The notes: generated by a model from the letters alone, not told the origin. 30,631 nt of DNA from an uncultured Bacteroidales bacterium (GCA_937876865.1 CALEFF010000048.1:1-30631), one strand, 5' to 3'; counted from the first letter of the stretch, positions 7,845 through 15,863 are shown. Program-made: numbers and translations.

Positions 7845-8877
7845 ACACTCCTTTCTTTCCTATAAATATTACAGGTCTATAATTATCTCCATCAAATATA
7901 ACTTCATACTTTTTATCAAGTTCCGAATCTGTAACAATTAAAGCCCAATCAGATTTCTGCTTCATAAAAGTTTCATCATCACTACGTTTTCCCATATCCA
8001 AAACTCTATAATATAACTTTCTATGTTTATCATAGTATAAACCTCTAAAAAGCATGTTGTTTTCCCAATATTTTATTTTCTCTGTTGTAGAATTTTCTTG
8101 AGAAAAATCTCTTTTTTCTGGCTGAACATAAAACTTTGATGTAAGCTTCTTTTCTTTTATTTTTTCACCTGTCATTGTCATTACTATTACATTTTGAGAC
8201 AATTCCGTTCCTGCTATAATTATTGAATCCTCAACATTAAATGCAACAGTATAACTATCATCTATAAACATTTCTTTTGGCTGATCAGAAGGTCGTTCAC
8301 CAAACAAACTTACACACTTTACACTATCCGTATTACTTACATCCCATGCAACAATAAGATTTGATTTTGCACGAAATTTTGCATAATCCTTAAACTCACC
8401 TGTTAATGATTTTATTGGAATAAACCCTGTATAAACAATATCACCACAAGAAAAAAATGGATGATTACCACCACACAACCACACAATTTGTTCCTCATAA
8501 TGCTTTACAAAAGGGCAAGCGACTTCCGAACCTATCTTTGAATTCCAAAGATTCAAATCTTTATCATCTAATTGCATCCAAATTGTTTCATTATTTGAAT
8601 TATAACAAAAGTTACTAACACGAGATAACGTCTTTGAGATTAGTGTATCTATCCTTTTTTTTTCAATGTCAAAAAAACATATTGAATACCCATTATTCGC
8701 TACAAATACAACACCTTCTTTTCCTTTAATATTACAAATATCACTAAGTGCTGGCAACCACGGTAAAGCTTCCTTCTCTTTTAAAAATTCATCAGGATTT
8801 TTCACAACATCATCATTACACGCAACACAAAAACTTACAATTAATACAATAAATATTATATTGAATATCTTTTTCAT
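7795..8877 (-). CDS. DUF4221-like lipoprotein, probable beta-propeller
   Basis: A 360-residue lipoprotein with hydrophobic residues 4-16 and lipobox FCVAC, Cys at 20. The body has repeated strand-turn units of about 45-50 residues (such as GVVFVANNGYSICFFDIEKK and the final GKKGVYVRTTKNK), typical of the six-bladed propeller lipoproteins of Bacteroidota that include DUF4221. The family assignment is likely but not proven by a single motif. The gene has its own well-spaced promoter (8979-8950), divergent from that of the barrel gene at 9061, and overlaps the CxxC lipoprotein gene by 50 bases. The pair sits in opposite orientation between the two identical barrel genes. Substrate unknown. Confidence 0.7.
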   Translation of the reverse strand: MKKIFNIIFIVLIVSFCVACNDDVVKNPDEFLKEKEALPWLPALSDICNIKGKEGVVFVANNGYSICFFDIEKKRIDTLISKTLSRVSNFCYNSNNETIWMQLDDKDLNLWNSKIGSEVACPFVKHYEEQIVWLCGGNHPFFSCGDIVYTGFIPIKSLTGEFKDYAKFRAKSNLIVAWDVSNTDSVKCVSLFGERPSDQPKEMFIDDSYTVAFNVEDSIIIAGTELSQNVIVMTMTGEKIKEKKLTSKFYVQPEKRDFSQENSTTEKIKYWENNMLFRGLYYDKHRKLYYRVLDMGKRSDDETFMKQKSDWALIVTDSELDKKYEVIFDGDNYRPVIFIGKKGVYVRTTKNKTMDLFVFD

Positions 8878-8949
8878 AACTTACAAAAAAAGGAGAGGTA
8901 AACCTCTTTTTAATTAATAAATAATAAATGTAAAATATATTTCACGGCA

Positions 8950-8979
8950 CAAAGTTAATAAAAAAAATTATACCAACAA
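8950..8979 (-). promoter_or_regulatory. Promoter for the DUF4221-like/CxxC lipoprotein pair
   Basis: On the minus strand TTG (8979-8977) is followed after 19 bases by TAACTTTG (8957-8950). This fits the Bacteroidota consensus and lies 72 bases before the ATG at 8877. Confidence 0.65.
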
Positions 8980-9004
8980 AAAACAAAAAAAATATACATA
9001 CCTT

Positions 9005-9034
9005 TTGTATCTTTTACTATTTTTATTACTTTTG
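9005..9034 (+). promoter_or_regulatory. Promoter for outer-membrane gene copy 2
   Basis: TTG (9005-9007, within TTTTG) is followed after 19 bases by TACTTTTG (9027-9034), 26 bases before the ATG at 9061. Copy 1 has no such element. Confidence 0.65.
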
Positions 9035-9055
9035 CAAAAAGGATCTAAATTAATC

Positions 9056-9719
9056 TAAGTATGAAAAAAGTAATTTCAGTATTGCTGTGCTTAGTTTTCA
9101 CGGCGAATCTTGTTGGTCAAGAAAAGAATAGTGGTTTCTTTGTGGGATTAGATTACGGAAAAACAGATTTTCTCTCTAATTCAGGGTTATCTCTCAACGA
9201 AAATCAAAACCAAATGAAGAATTACAATGCTATAAACACAAAATTCTCTTTTGGATATAACACAAAACTAAATGCGTTTATTAAATTGAACCTTCTTTTA
9301 ACAGGAGTAGATTTTAAACAAGACTTCAATAATGCAATAAAATTAAAAGAGCAAGCATCAATACTATATTCTGAAATAGCAGTTGGTTGGAATTTTAAAG
9401 TAAATAGGCTAACTATTCACCCAACTGCTGGTATTGGGTTAATGAGTATTTGGAATAATATAACACTTAACAACAATGAATATGGTTTTAATTCAAATAC
9501 AATTGGTTCAAGTTTAGGTTTATCTCTTTCTTATGAAATAAACAAAAATCTTTCCTTTGTTTCAGAGTTTTCAAGCATTACTGCAAAACCAAAACTTGCA
9601 AAATTTCCAGAATCAGATATTTTGTTGATTAAAGAATACTCTTCAAGCGAAAGAAATTATATTAAAATGACAAATTTCAATCTTGGATTAAGAATTAATT
9701 TCTAAGATTTTTTAAAATA
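9056..9719 (+). repeat. Long direct repeat, right copy (664 identical bases)
   Basis: Base-identical to 6613-7276. Beyond it the downstream hairpins are homologous but not identical. Confidence 0.95.
9061..9705 (+). CDS. Outer-membrane beta-barrel protein, copy 2 of a perfect duplicate
   Basis: The same 214-residue protein as at 6618-7262: 20-residue signal peptide, small barrel, terminal Phe. This copy has its own promoter 26 bases upstream and is divergent from the DUF4221-like gene, so it may be the original, regulated copy and the one behind pyrD the derived one. It converges on the EF-G-like gene, with a strong hairpin between. Function unknown. Confidence 0.85.
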   Translation: MKKVISVLLCLVFTANLVGQEKNSGFFVGLDYGKTDFLSNSGLSLNENQNQMKNYNAINTKFSFGYNTKLNAFIKLNLLLTGVDFKQDFNNAIKLKEQASILYSEIAVGWNFKVNRLTIHPTAGIGLMSIWNNITLNNNEYGFNSNTIGSSLGLSLSYEINKNLSFVSEFSSITAKPKLAKFPESDILLIKEYSSSERNYIKMTNFNLGLRINF

Positions 9720-9780
9720 TTTCAAAGAAAAAATTATTTTTTTCTTTGATTTATTTTTTTAAAGCTAAGAAAAAAAATAA

Positions 9781-9815
9781 AAAAAGGCGATTGAGAAAAT
9801 TCAATCGCCTTTTTG
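9781..9815 (+). terminator. Rho-independent terminator between outer-membrane gene copy 2 and the EF-G-like gene
   Basis: AAAAAGGCGATTGA (9781-9794) pairs with TCAATCGCCTTTTT (9801-9814) around loop GAAAAT. It is homologous to the copy-1 terminator, with one G-C pair replaced by A-T. It probably works in both directions. Confidence 0.85.
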
Positions 9816-9833
9816 GGTTTGTTATTTTTAAGA

Positions 9834-11972
9834 CTATTCTTCGTCTTTTGTTTGTTCTTCGTATGCTTTCAATAGTTTTGATTGAACATCTGTTGGAACT
9901 GCTTCGTATTCTGCAAAACTCATTGTGTATGTTCCTCTTCCTGATGTTAAAGATGAAAGTGCTGTTGAGTAACGATACATTTCTGCTAACGGAACTTTTG
10001 CTTTTACTATAGAATTCATTCCTTCTGAATCCATTCCCATTACTATTGCTCTTCTTGATTGAAGGTCTGTCATAACGCCTCCCATTAATTCTGAAGGAAC
10101 TGTTACTTCCATGTCGTAAATTGGTTCAAGGATTTTTGGACCTGCTGATTTGAAGGCTTCTTTGAAGGCATTACGTCCTGCAAGTTTAAATGCCATTTCA
10201 TTACTATCAACAGGGTGCATCTTTCCGTCAAAGATATTTACTACTATATCTCTTGCGTATGAGCCTGTAAGTGGACCTTCTTCCATTTTTTCCATGATTC
10301 CTTTTAGGATTGCTGGCATAAATCTTGCGTCAATTGCTCCTCCTACGATACATGTATTGAATATCAATTTTCCGCCCCAAGGTAGAGTTGTTTCTTCTGT
10401 GTTACGGATTGGATATTTCTTTTGTTGTGGCATTCCTTCGTAGTATGGTTCAATCATCATAAAGACTTCTCCAAATTGTCCTGCTCCTCCTGATTGTTTT
10501 TTATGACGATATGATGCTTCTGCACTCTTTGTGATTGTTTCTCTGTAAGGAATTTTTGGTGCAGAGAACTCTACTGGAATTTTATATACGTTATCTAAAT
10601 ACCATTTCAATGTATTGATGTGATATTCTCCCATTCCTTTTACGATTGTTTGCTTTAATTCTCTTGCAATCTCTACTCTTAGTGAGCAATCGTGTGAAGA
10701 ATATTCATTAAGTGCTGCTCCAAGTTTTTCATCATCGCCACTGTCTACTGCTTTTATTGCGGTTGTGTAGATTGGTTCAGGGAATTGAATTGCGTTTAAT
10801 TTGTCTCCTACATTTTTTGCTGAGGTTAATGTAGCGTTTGTTGCAACATCTTTTAATTTTATTGTAGAAACAATATCTCCTGCACATGCTTTTTCAATTT
10901 TTGTACGGTTTTTACCTGAGTTTACAAAAATTTGTGCTATTCTTTCTTTGCTTTCGTTTGATGAATTGACAACATCCATTCCTTCTGTTACTTCTCCGCT
11001 CATTACTTTCATATAAGAGATATTTCCAACGTGTGTTTCGTTTGCTGTTTTGAATACAAACAATGTTGTTGGTGCTGCTTCATCGTAAGTAATTTTTTCT
11101 CCAGATACTAATGTCTTAGTGTGAAGTGCTTCTGTTGGAGAAGGAACGTTGAATGTTATGAATTCCATCAATCTTCCTACTCCTATGTTTTCTTTTGCTG
11201 AAATACATGTTACAGGGAATACGTTTCTTGCTGCCATTCCTAAGCGTAATCCTTTTCTAACTTCATCTATCGCAAGGTCGCCTTCGTCAAAATATTTTTC
11301 CATTAACTCATCTGAACCTGCAGCTGCATTTTCTACTAATGCAAGTCTTAGTTCTTCTGCTCTTTCTTTTTCACTTTCTGGAATTTCTAATATTTCTGGT
11401 TTTCCGCCTCCTTTTGGATATTTGTACATCTTTTGCATTATTAGGTCAATAAAGCTATCGAATCCTACGCCTGCATTGATTGGATATTGTACTACTGTGA
11501 TTTTGTCTCCAAAGAATTCTTTTAATTCTTTGATTTGTTCGTCAAAATTAGCTTTTTCGTGATCTAATTGATTCATTGCTATCATTAAAGGAATTGATAG
11601 CCTTTTTGTATGACGAAATGCTATTTCTGTTCCTACTTCTACTCCGATTTGTGAGTTTATTACCACTACTGCTGTTTCTACTGCGTGAAGTGCTGCTACT
11701 AATTCCCCTTGATAGTCTGCGTATCCTGGAACATCTATTATGTTTATTTTCTTATTGTTGTATTCTGCGTACAAAAGACTTGATACAACAGAAGATTTTC
11801 TTTCTATTTCTATATCTCTGTAATCCGATAGTGTATTTTTGTCTTCTATTGCACCTTTTCGTGTAACGATTCCTGATTCAAATGACATGGCTTCTGCCAA
11901 TGTGGTTTTTCCTGACTTAGCTCCTCCTAATAGGGCTATGTTTTTAATTTCTGAGGTATGATAAATCTTCAT
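9834..11972 (-). CDS. Elongation factor G-like GTPase (EF-G2 type)
   Basis: A 712-residue protein with the EF-G domain order: GTPase, beta-barrel II, then III-V with GMGEYHINTL and the EF-G-like C-terminus. The P-loop is GGAKSGKT (16-23). Switch II reads DVPGY (80-84), with Tyr where canonical EF-G has the catalytic His (DTPGH). G4 reads NQLD (134-137) instead of NKxD. These changes are typical of EF-G2/FusA2-like paralogues, which bind the ribosome but are poor GTPases or not established translocases, so I do not assign fusA. The canonical fusA would be expected in a ribosomal-protein operon elsewhere. The gene has its own promoter (12046-12017). Confidence 0.9.
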   Translation of the reverse strand: MKIYHTSEIKNIALLGGAKSGKTTLAEAMSFESGIVTRKGAIEDKNTLSDYRDIEIERKSSVVSSLLYAEYNNKKINIIDVPGYADYQGELVAALHAVETAVVVINSQIGVEVGTEIAFRHTKRLSIPLMIAMNQLDHEKANFDEQIKELKEFFGDKITVVQYPINAGVGFDSFIDLIMQKMYKYPKGGGKPEILEIPESEKERAEELRLALVENAAAGSDELMEKYFDEGDLAIDEVRKGLRLGMAARNVFPVTCISAKENIGVGRLMEFITFNVPSPTEALHTKTLVSGEKITYDEAAPTTLFVFKTANETHVGNISYMKVMSGEVTEGMDVVNSSNESKERIAQIFVNSGKNRTKIEKACAGDIVSTIKLKDVATNATLTSAKNVGDKLNAIQFPEPIYTTAIKAVDSGDDEKLGAALNEYSSHDCSLRVEIARELKQTIVKGMGEYHINTLKWYLDNVYKIPVEFSAPKIPYRETITKSAEASYRHKKQSGGAGQFGEVFMMIEPYYEGMPQQKKYPIRNTEETTLPWGGKLIFNTCIVGGAIDARFMPAILKGIMEKMEEGPLTGSYARDIVVNIFDGKMHPVDSNEMAFKLAGRNAFKEAFKSAGPKILEPIYDMEVTVPSELMGGVMTDLQSRRAIVMGMDSEGMNSIVKAKVPLAEMYRYSTALSSLTSGRGTYTMSFAEYEAVPTDVQSKLLKAYEEQTKDEE

Positions 11973-12016
11973 AACTATATTTATTAGTTTAAATTATTTA
12001 ATTGTTTTGAATAGGG

Positions 12017-12046
12017 CAAAGATAAAAATTATTTTCAGTTCTCCAA
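12017..12046 (-). promoter_or_regulatory. Promoter for the EF-G-like gene
   Basis: On the minus strand TTG (12046-12044) is followed after 19 bases by TATCTTTG (12024-12017), 44 bases before the ATG at 11972. Confidence 0.7.
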
Positions 12047-12114
12047 AAAATTAAAGCACTTTTTTTAATTCAACTTGCTAATATTTTTTTTAACGTTCTT
12101 TATACTTTATTGTA

Positions 12115-12146
12115 TTGCTTCGTGTTTAATATTATTGTTATCTTTG
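12115..12146 (+). promoter_or_regulatory. Promoter for recX
   Basis: TTG (12115-12117) is followed after 21 bases by TATCTTTG (12139-12146). The recX ATG at 12158 lies 11 bases downstream, so the leader is very short; this also rules out the ATG at 12110, which lies upstream of the promoter. Confidence 0.65.
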
Positions 12147-12157
12147 CAAAAAAATCT

Positions 12158-12634
12158 ATGACAAAAAAAAGATTATATACTTTTTCTCAGGGGTTAGAGT
12201 ATGCAAAAGAGTATTGTGCGAAAGAGGAACGTTGTCAAAGCCAGGTTATTGAAAAATTGATGAGTTTAGGTCTTACAAAACAAGAAAGCGAAGACTGTGT
12301 TGCAGAATTGATTTGTCAAGGTTATGTCAATGAGCAAAGGTATGCCGAATTATTTGCTGTGAGTAAATTTCATCAAAATAAGTGGGGTAAGATTAAAATT
12401 GCGTATTATTTAAAGCAAAAACGAATTAGCGAACCTTGTATAAAAAAAGGTTTAGAGGCTATTGATTATAACGAATATATTTCTTTGATTGAGGAAATTT
12501 TTTCAAAGAAATATTTTTCTATTTCAAAGGATAAAAAAATTAAAACAAAGAAATCTTTTGAGTATCTCTTAGGAAAAGGGTTTGCATATAATGATATTGT
12601 AGAAGCTATTAAAGACAAGGAATATGATTTCTAA
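12158..12634 (+). CDS. recX: RecX family regulator of recombinase RecA
   Basis: RecX caps RecA filaments and restrains recombination. The 158-residue protein consists of three-helix repeats: LEYAKEYCAKEERCQSQVIEKL, then a region ending GYVNEQRYAELFAVSK, a family hallmark, then WGKIKIAYYLKQKRI. The start at 12158 (MTKKRLYTFSQ) is chosen because a promoter ends 11 bases before it. The coding region overlaps the polysaccharide deacetylase gene by 11 bases, so the two form an operon. recA is not in the window. Confidence 0.88.
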   Translation: MTKKRLYTFSQGLEYAKEYCAKEERCQSQVIEKLMSLGLTKQESEDCVAELICQGYVNEQRYAELFAVSKFHQNKWGKIKIAYYLKQKRISEPCIKKGLEAIDYNEYISLIEEIFSKKYFSISKDKKIKTKKSFEYLLGKGFAYNDIVEAIKDKEYDF

Positions 12635-13235
12635 AATACCAAAATTTCTTCAACAATTATTTTCAAAAAGCGTTGAGTTTAGAATCAAGACAAAAGAAAA
12701 AGTAATTTTTCTTACTTTCGATGACGGACCTGTGCCTGAGGTTACAAATAAGGTTTTAAAGATTCTTAGACGCTACAATGCAAAAGCAACTTTCTTTTGT
12801 GTAGGTGATAATATTAGAAAACACCCTGAATGTTATCAATCTTTGTTAAGCGAAGGTCATTCGGTAGGAAATCACACTATGTATCACTCTAACGGACCTA
12901 TAACTAGGTTTGAAGATTACAAGGTAAGCGTTGAAGAATGCGAAGAGTTTTGTAAAACAAATCTTTTTCGACCTCCTTACGGCAGAATTACAAAAAAACA
13001 ATTTCAATTTGTAAAAAGCAAAGGTTATCGTATCATTCTATGGACCGTAATAAGTTTTGACTACAATCAAAAAAATACACCAGCTCTTTGTTTGAAAAAT
13101 TCACTCAAACTAAAAGCTGGTGATATAATTCTATTTCACGACAATCCGAAAGCAGAACGTAATATGCTTTATTGCCTTGAAAGAGTTTTGTCTTTTTACA
13201 GCAAAAAGGGATTTCGCTTTGAAAGAATCGTTTGA
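12624..13235 (+). CDS. Polysaccharide deacetylase (NodB-type, carbohydrate esterase 4)
   Basis: Enzymes of this family remove N- or O-acetyl groups from sugars such as peptidoglycan GlcNAc or chitooligomers, using a metal bound by Asp-His-His. In the 203 residues the core motifs are complete: TFDDGP (31-36, catalytic base and metal Asp), GNHTMYH (82-88, metal His 84 and 88), RPPYGR (116-121) and a late ILFHDN with the catalytic His. There is no clear signal peptide; the N-terminus is a short amphipathic helix, so the place of action (cytoplasm or membrane-attached) is uncertain. The gene overlaps recX by 11 bases and ends directly against the convergent lipoprotein gene. The true substrate is not evident. 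Confidence 0.9.
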   Translation: MISKIPKFLQQLFSKSVEFRIKTKEKVIFLTFDDGPVPEVTNKVLKILRRYNAKATFFCVGDNIRKHPECYQSLLSEGHSVGNHTMYHSNGPITRFEDYKVSVEECEEFCKTNLFRPPYGRITKKQFQFVKSKGYRIILWTVISFDYNQKNTPALCLKNSLKLKAGDIILFHDNPKAERNMLYCLERVLSFYSKKGFRFERIV

Positions 13236-13619
13236 TTATAACTGAATCAAAACGTCTTTAACTACTACTTCCCCATGTTTTAACCTTACTGTACTTTTTC
13301 CTGCTCTTGTTACAATTGATAGAGGCTCAACACTAATAGTGTCTTTATGGGTTACAAAGATGTCTAATATTGCCTCATTGTCAAAAAAGAAATACGCTTC
13401 TCCATTAGCTTCAGTTTTTCCTGTTCGTTTAACACTTCCAGACTCTTTACTAATGTTCACAGTTGCATTACCATATTTCTTTGATGGGTTTTTCGCATCT
13501 TTAACCACAACAGTTAATCCACAACCGTCTAATTCGTCTTCTGAACAAGAAGAAAATAGTGGAGAAATCAACACTGCACAGATTGTGATTAAAAAAAATC
13601 TTATCATATTCTTTCTCAT
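13236..13619 (-). CDS. Small exported lipoprotein with Cna/carboxypeptidase-like beta-sandwich
   Basis: A 127-residue lipoprotein: hydrophobic 6-22, then LFSSC with Cys 25. The mature part, LTVVVKDAKN...GNATVNI...KTEANGEAYFFFD...VTHKD, has the pattern of a single prealbumin-like or carboxypeptidase-regulatory domain, in which strand-turn elements surround a TxANGxAxF motif. No enzyme residues are visible. Its stop codon abuts the stop of the deacetylase gene with no base between and no terminator. A Met at residue 5 is an alternative start. Its probable promoter overlaps the first codons of the divergent cyclophilin gene. Confidence 0.7.
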   Translation of the reverse strand: MRKNMIRFFLITICAVLISPLFSSCSEDELDGCGLTVVVKDAKNPSKKYGNATVNISKESGSVKRTGKTEANGEAYFFFDNEAILDIFVTHKDTISVEPLSIVTRAGKSTVRLKHGEVVVKDVLIQL

Positions 13620-13667
13620 AACAGTTTTTTTTTGTAGTATTGCATTTTAATTCTTAATTACAGAGTG

Positions 13668-13697
13668 CAAAACTAATAAAAAAAAGTATGAACACAA
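13668..13697 (-). promoter_or_regulatory. Candidate promoter of the small lipoprotein gene, overlapping the divergent gene start
   Basis: On the minus strand TTG (13697-13695) is followed after 19 bases by TAGTTTTG (13675-13668). The upstream half lies inside the first codons of the plus-strand cyclophilin gene (ATG at 13688). Confidence 0.45.
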
Positions 13698-14401
13698 AGA
13701 AAAATCTATTTTTAATCCTTTTAATGGGTATTTTTATGGGTGCTTGTTCAAGTAAAATGGCAAAAGTTGAAGCCACAACACCTCAAGAAAATAAAGAAGA
13801 AACAAAAGAAATTACAACTATGGTATTGATTAGCACAAATTATGGCGATATGAAAGCCATTCTTTACAACGAAACCCCTTTGCATAGAGACAATTTCATA
13901 AAATTAGTCAAAGAAGGGTATTATGATGGAACACTTTTCCATAGAGTTATCGATGGTTTTATGATACAAGGAGGTGATCCTGATTCTAAAACAGCTAAAC
14001 CAAAACAAATGTTAGGTCAAGGTGGTCCAGGATATACTATTCCAGCAGAGTTTAAGCAAGAATTGATTCATAAAAAAGGAGCTTTGGCTGCTGCAAGAAT
14101 GGGTGATAATGTAAATCCTCAAAAAGCATCATCAGGAAGTCAATTCTACATTGCACAAGGTAAACGTTACACTTCTGAGGAGTTGAATATGTTACAAGCA
14201 AGAATGGGAAAACAATTCAATCAAACACAAAAAGATGCTTATGTTAATGAAGGTGGTGTTCCTTTCTTGGATTATGAATACACAGTGTTTGGTCAAGTAA
14301 TAGAAGGTTTAGAGGTAATTGACAAAATAGCAAAGGTGCAAAAAGACCGCTATGATCGCCCTGTTGAAGATGTTAAAATGACAATAAGCATTGTTGAATA
14401 A
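13688..14401 (+). CDS. Cyclophilin-type peptidyl-prolyl isomerase, lipoprotein
   Basis: This enzyme isomerises prolyl peptide bonds, here in the periplasm. It has 237 residues, with a lipoprotein signal ending FMGAC (Cys 20), a Lys/Glu/Thr-rich linker to about 43, then a cyclophilin domain. The domain has the core FHRVIDGFMIQGGDP with the catalytic Arg of FHRV and the later SGSQFYI. An insertion RYTSEELNMLQARMGK... before the final YTVFGQVIEGLEVIDKI is typical of Bacteroidota members. The pheS ATG follows 5 bases after its stop, so the two are probably co-transcribed, though functionally unrelated. Confidence 0.93.
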   Translation: MNTKKNLFLILLMGIFMGACSSKMAKVEATTPQENKEETKEITTMVLISTNYGDMKAILYNETPLHRDNFIKLVKEGYYDGTLFHRVIDGFMIQGGDPDSKTAKPKQMLGQGGPGYTIPAEFKQELIHKKGALAAARMGDNVNPQKASSGSQFYIAQGKRYTSEELNMLQARMGKQFNQTQKDAYVNEGGVPFLDYEYTVFGQVIEGLEVIDKIAKVQKDRYDRPVEDVKMTISIVE

Positions 14402-14406
14402 GTATT

Positions 14407-15438
14407 ATGAAACAAAGATTAAAACAAGCAATTGAAAATTTAAAGCAGTTAAGTGTAAACACTGCTGAGGAATTAGAACAACTAAGAATACAATATCTTG
14501 GTAAAAAAGGGTTGATGAATGAGTTGTTTGCTCAATTTAAAAGTGTGCCTAATGAAGAAAAGAAAGAAATGGGTGCAATGCTTAATGAGTTGAAAACAGC
14601 TATTCAAAATAAAATTGAAAGTCTAAGAGAAATTATAGAAAATAAAAACGAGGCAAAAATTCAAATAGATGATTTAACAAAGCCTGCTTTATTAGAAAAA
14701 ACAGGTTCAAGACATCCGATTTCTCTTGTAAGGGCAGAAATTATTGATATTTTCTCTCAAATTGGATATAGTGTAGCTGAGGGTCCTGAAATAGAAGATG
14801 ATTGGCATGTATTTTCAGCTTTAAATTTCCCTGCTGAACACCCTGCAAGAGATATGCAAGATACGTTCTTTATTGAAAATAGAGAAGATGCAAATCACGC
14901 TGTATTAAGAACGCACACCTCTTCTATTCAAGTTAGAACAATGGAAACTCAACAACCTCCTATAAGAATTATTGCTCCGGGAAGAGTTTTCAGAAATGAA
15001 GCAATATCTGCAAGAGCTCATTGCATATTTCATCAAATAGAAGGTTTATATATTGATAAAAATGTATCGTTTGCAGACCTTAAACAAAGTTTACTTTATT
15101 TTGCTCAACAAATGTTTGGAGCAGATACAAAGATAAGACTTCGTCCTTCTTATTTCCCTTTCACAGAACCTAGTGCAGAAATGGACGTTTCTTGTAATTT
15201 ATGTGGTGGAAAGGGTTGCAATGTTTGTAAAGGAACAGGTTGGTTAGAGATTATGGGCTGTGGAATGATTGACCCTAATGTTTTGGAAGCTTCTAACATA
15301 GATAGTAAAGTTTATTCTGGATTTGCTTTTGGTATGGGTGTAGAAAGAATCGCTATGCTTAAATACGGAGTAAATGATTTAAGAATGTATTTTGAGAATG
15401 ATGTAAGATTCCTTAATCAATTCAAACAAAATTTTTAA
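14407..15438 (+). CDS. pheS: Phenylalanine-tRNA ligase alpha subunit
   Basis: PheS forms the catalytic half of the alpha2beta2 enzyme that charges tRNA-Phe. The 343 residues start with a helical coiled-coil arm (about 1-85), followed by the class II core. Visible are the motif 2 region GRVFRNEAISARAHCIFHQIEG, the FTEPSAEMDV segment, a Cys-rich insert CNLCGGKGCNVCKGTGW and motif 3 in GFAFGMGVERIAMLKYG. The beta subunit gene pheT is not adjacent, which is common in Bacteroidota. A strong hairpin terminator follows 12 bases after the stop. Confidence 0.97.
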   Translation: MKQRLKQAIENLKQLSVNTAEELEQLRIQYLGKKGLMNELFAQFKSVPNEEKKEMGAMLNELKTAIQNKIESLREIIENKNEAKIQIDDLTKPALLEKTGSRHPISLVRAEIIDIFSQIGYSVAEGPEIEDDWHVFSALNFPAEHPARDMQDTFFIENREDANHAVLRTHTSSIQVRTMETQQPPIRIIAPGRVFRNEAISARAHCIFHQIEGLYIDKNVSFADLKQSLLYFAQQMFGADTKIRLRPSYFPFTEPSAEMDVSCNLCGGKGCNVCKGTGWLEIMGCGMIDPNVLEASNIDSKVYSGFAFGMGVERIAMLKYGVNDLRMYFENDVRFLNQFKQNF

Positions 15439-15449
15439 TAATTAAAGAT

Positions 15450-15496
15450 ATAGCAACGAAATGTTTCCAAAAAAAATAATTTCGTTGCTATTTTTA
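15450..15496 (+). terminator. Rho-independent terminator after pheS
   Basis: ATAGCAACGAAAT (15450-15462) pairs perfectly with ATTTCGTTGCTAT (15479-15491), followed by a T-run. folB starts 8 bases beyond, so folB is either read through or has a promoter not recognised here. Confidence 0.85.
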
Positions 15497-15503
15497 TGTA
15501 ATT

Positions 15504-15863
15504 ATGGCAGAAATTCGTATAAATAAAATGTCTTTTTTCGCTCATCATGGTTGTTTTGAGGAAGAAAGAAAAATAGGAACTAATTTCCAAGTTGATTGTG
15601 AATTGGATGCAGATACTTCTTTAGCAGAAGAAAGTGATAATATAGATGATACAGTTAATTATCTTGATGTTTATCAGTTAATAAAAAAAGAAATGGAAAT
15701 TCCTTCGCATCTTTTAGAACACGTTGCGAAAAGAATAATTGATGTTATTCTTAATAATTATCCACAAGTAAGTAGATGTAAGGTAAGAGTTCATAAAATG
15801 AATCCTCCGCTTGGAGGACAAATGCGAAGTGTTAGTGTGTGTCTTGAACGCTCTCGTTCTTAG
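15504..15863 (+). CDS. folB: Dihydroneopterin aldolase
   Basis: FolB cleaves dihydroneopterin to 6-hydroxymethyl-dihydropterin and glycolaldehyde in folate synthesis. The 119-residue protein has the normal length for this tetrahydrobiopterin-fold enzyme. It shows FFAHHGCFEEERKIGTNFQVD (11-31, substrate Glu and His region), DTVNYLDVYQLIKKEM, LLEHVAKRI and the C-terminal KVRVHKMNPPLGG with the catalytic Lys. It starts just after the pheS terminator. Its stop codon overlaps that of the convergent exosortase gene by 4 bases. Confidence 0.95.
   Translation: MAEIRINKMSFFAHHGCFEEERKIGTNFQVDCELDADTSLAEESDNIDDTVNYLDVYQLIKKEMEIPSHLLEHVAKRIIDVILNNYPQVSRCKVRVHKMNPPLGGQMRSVSVCLERSRS

Noticed and set aside
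7401..8877. The segment between the two identical genes as a mobile cargo
   Set aside because: No transposase, integrase or terminal inverted repeats are present; the arrangement is explained by gene duplication.
12110..12157. Longer N-terminus for recX
   Set aside because: The added part overlaps the -33 and -7 elements and matches no RecX family sequence.
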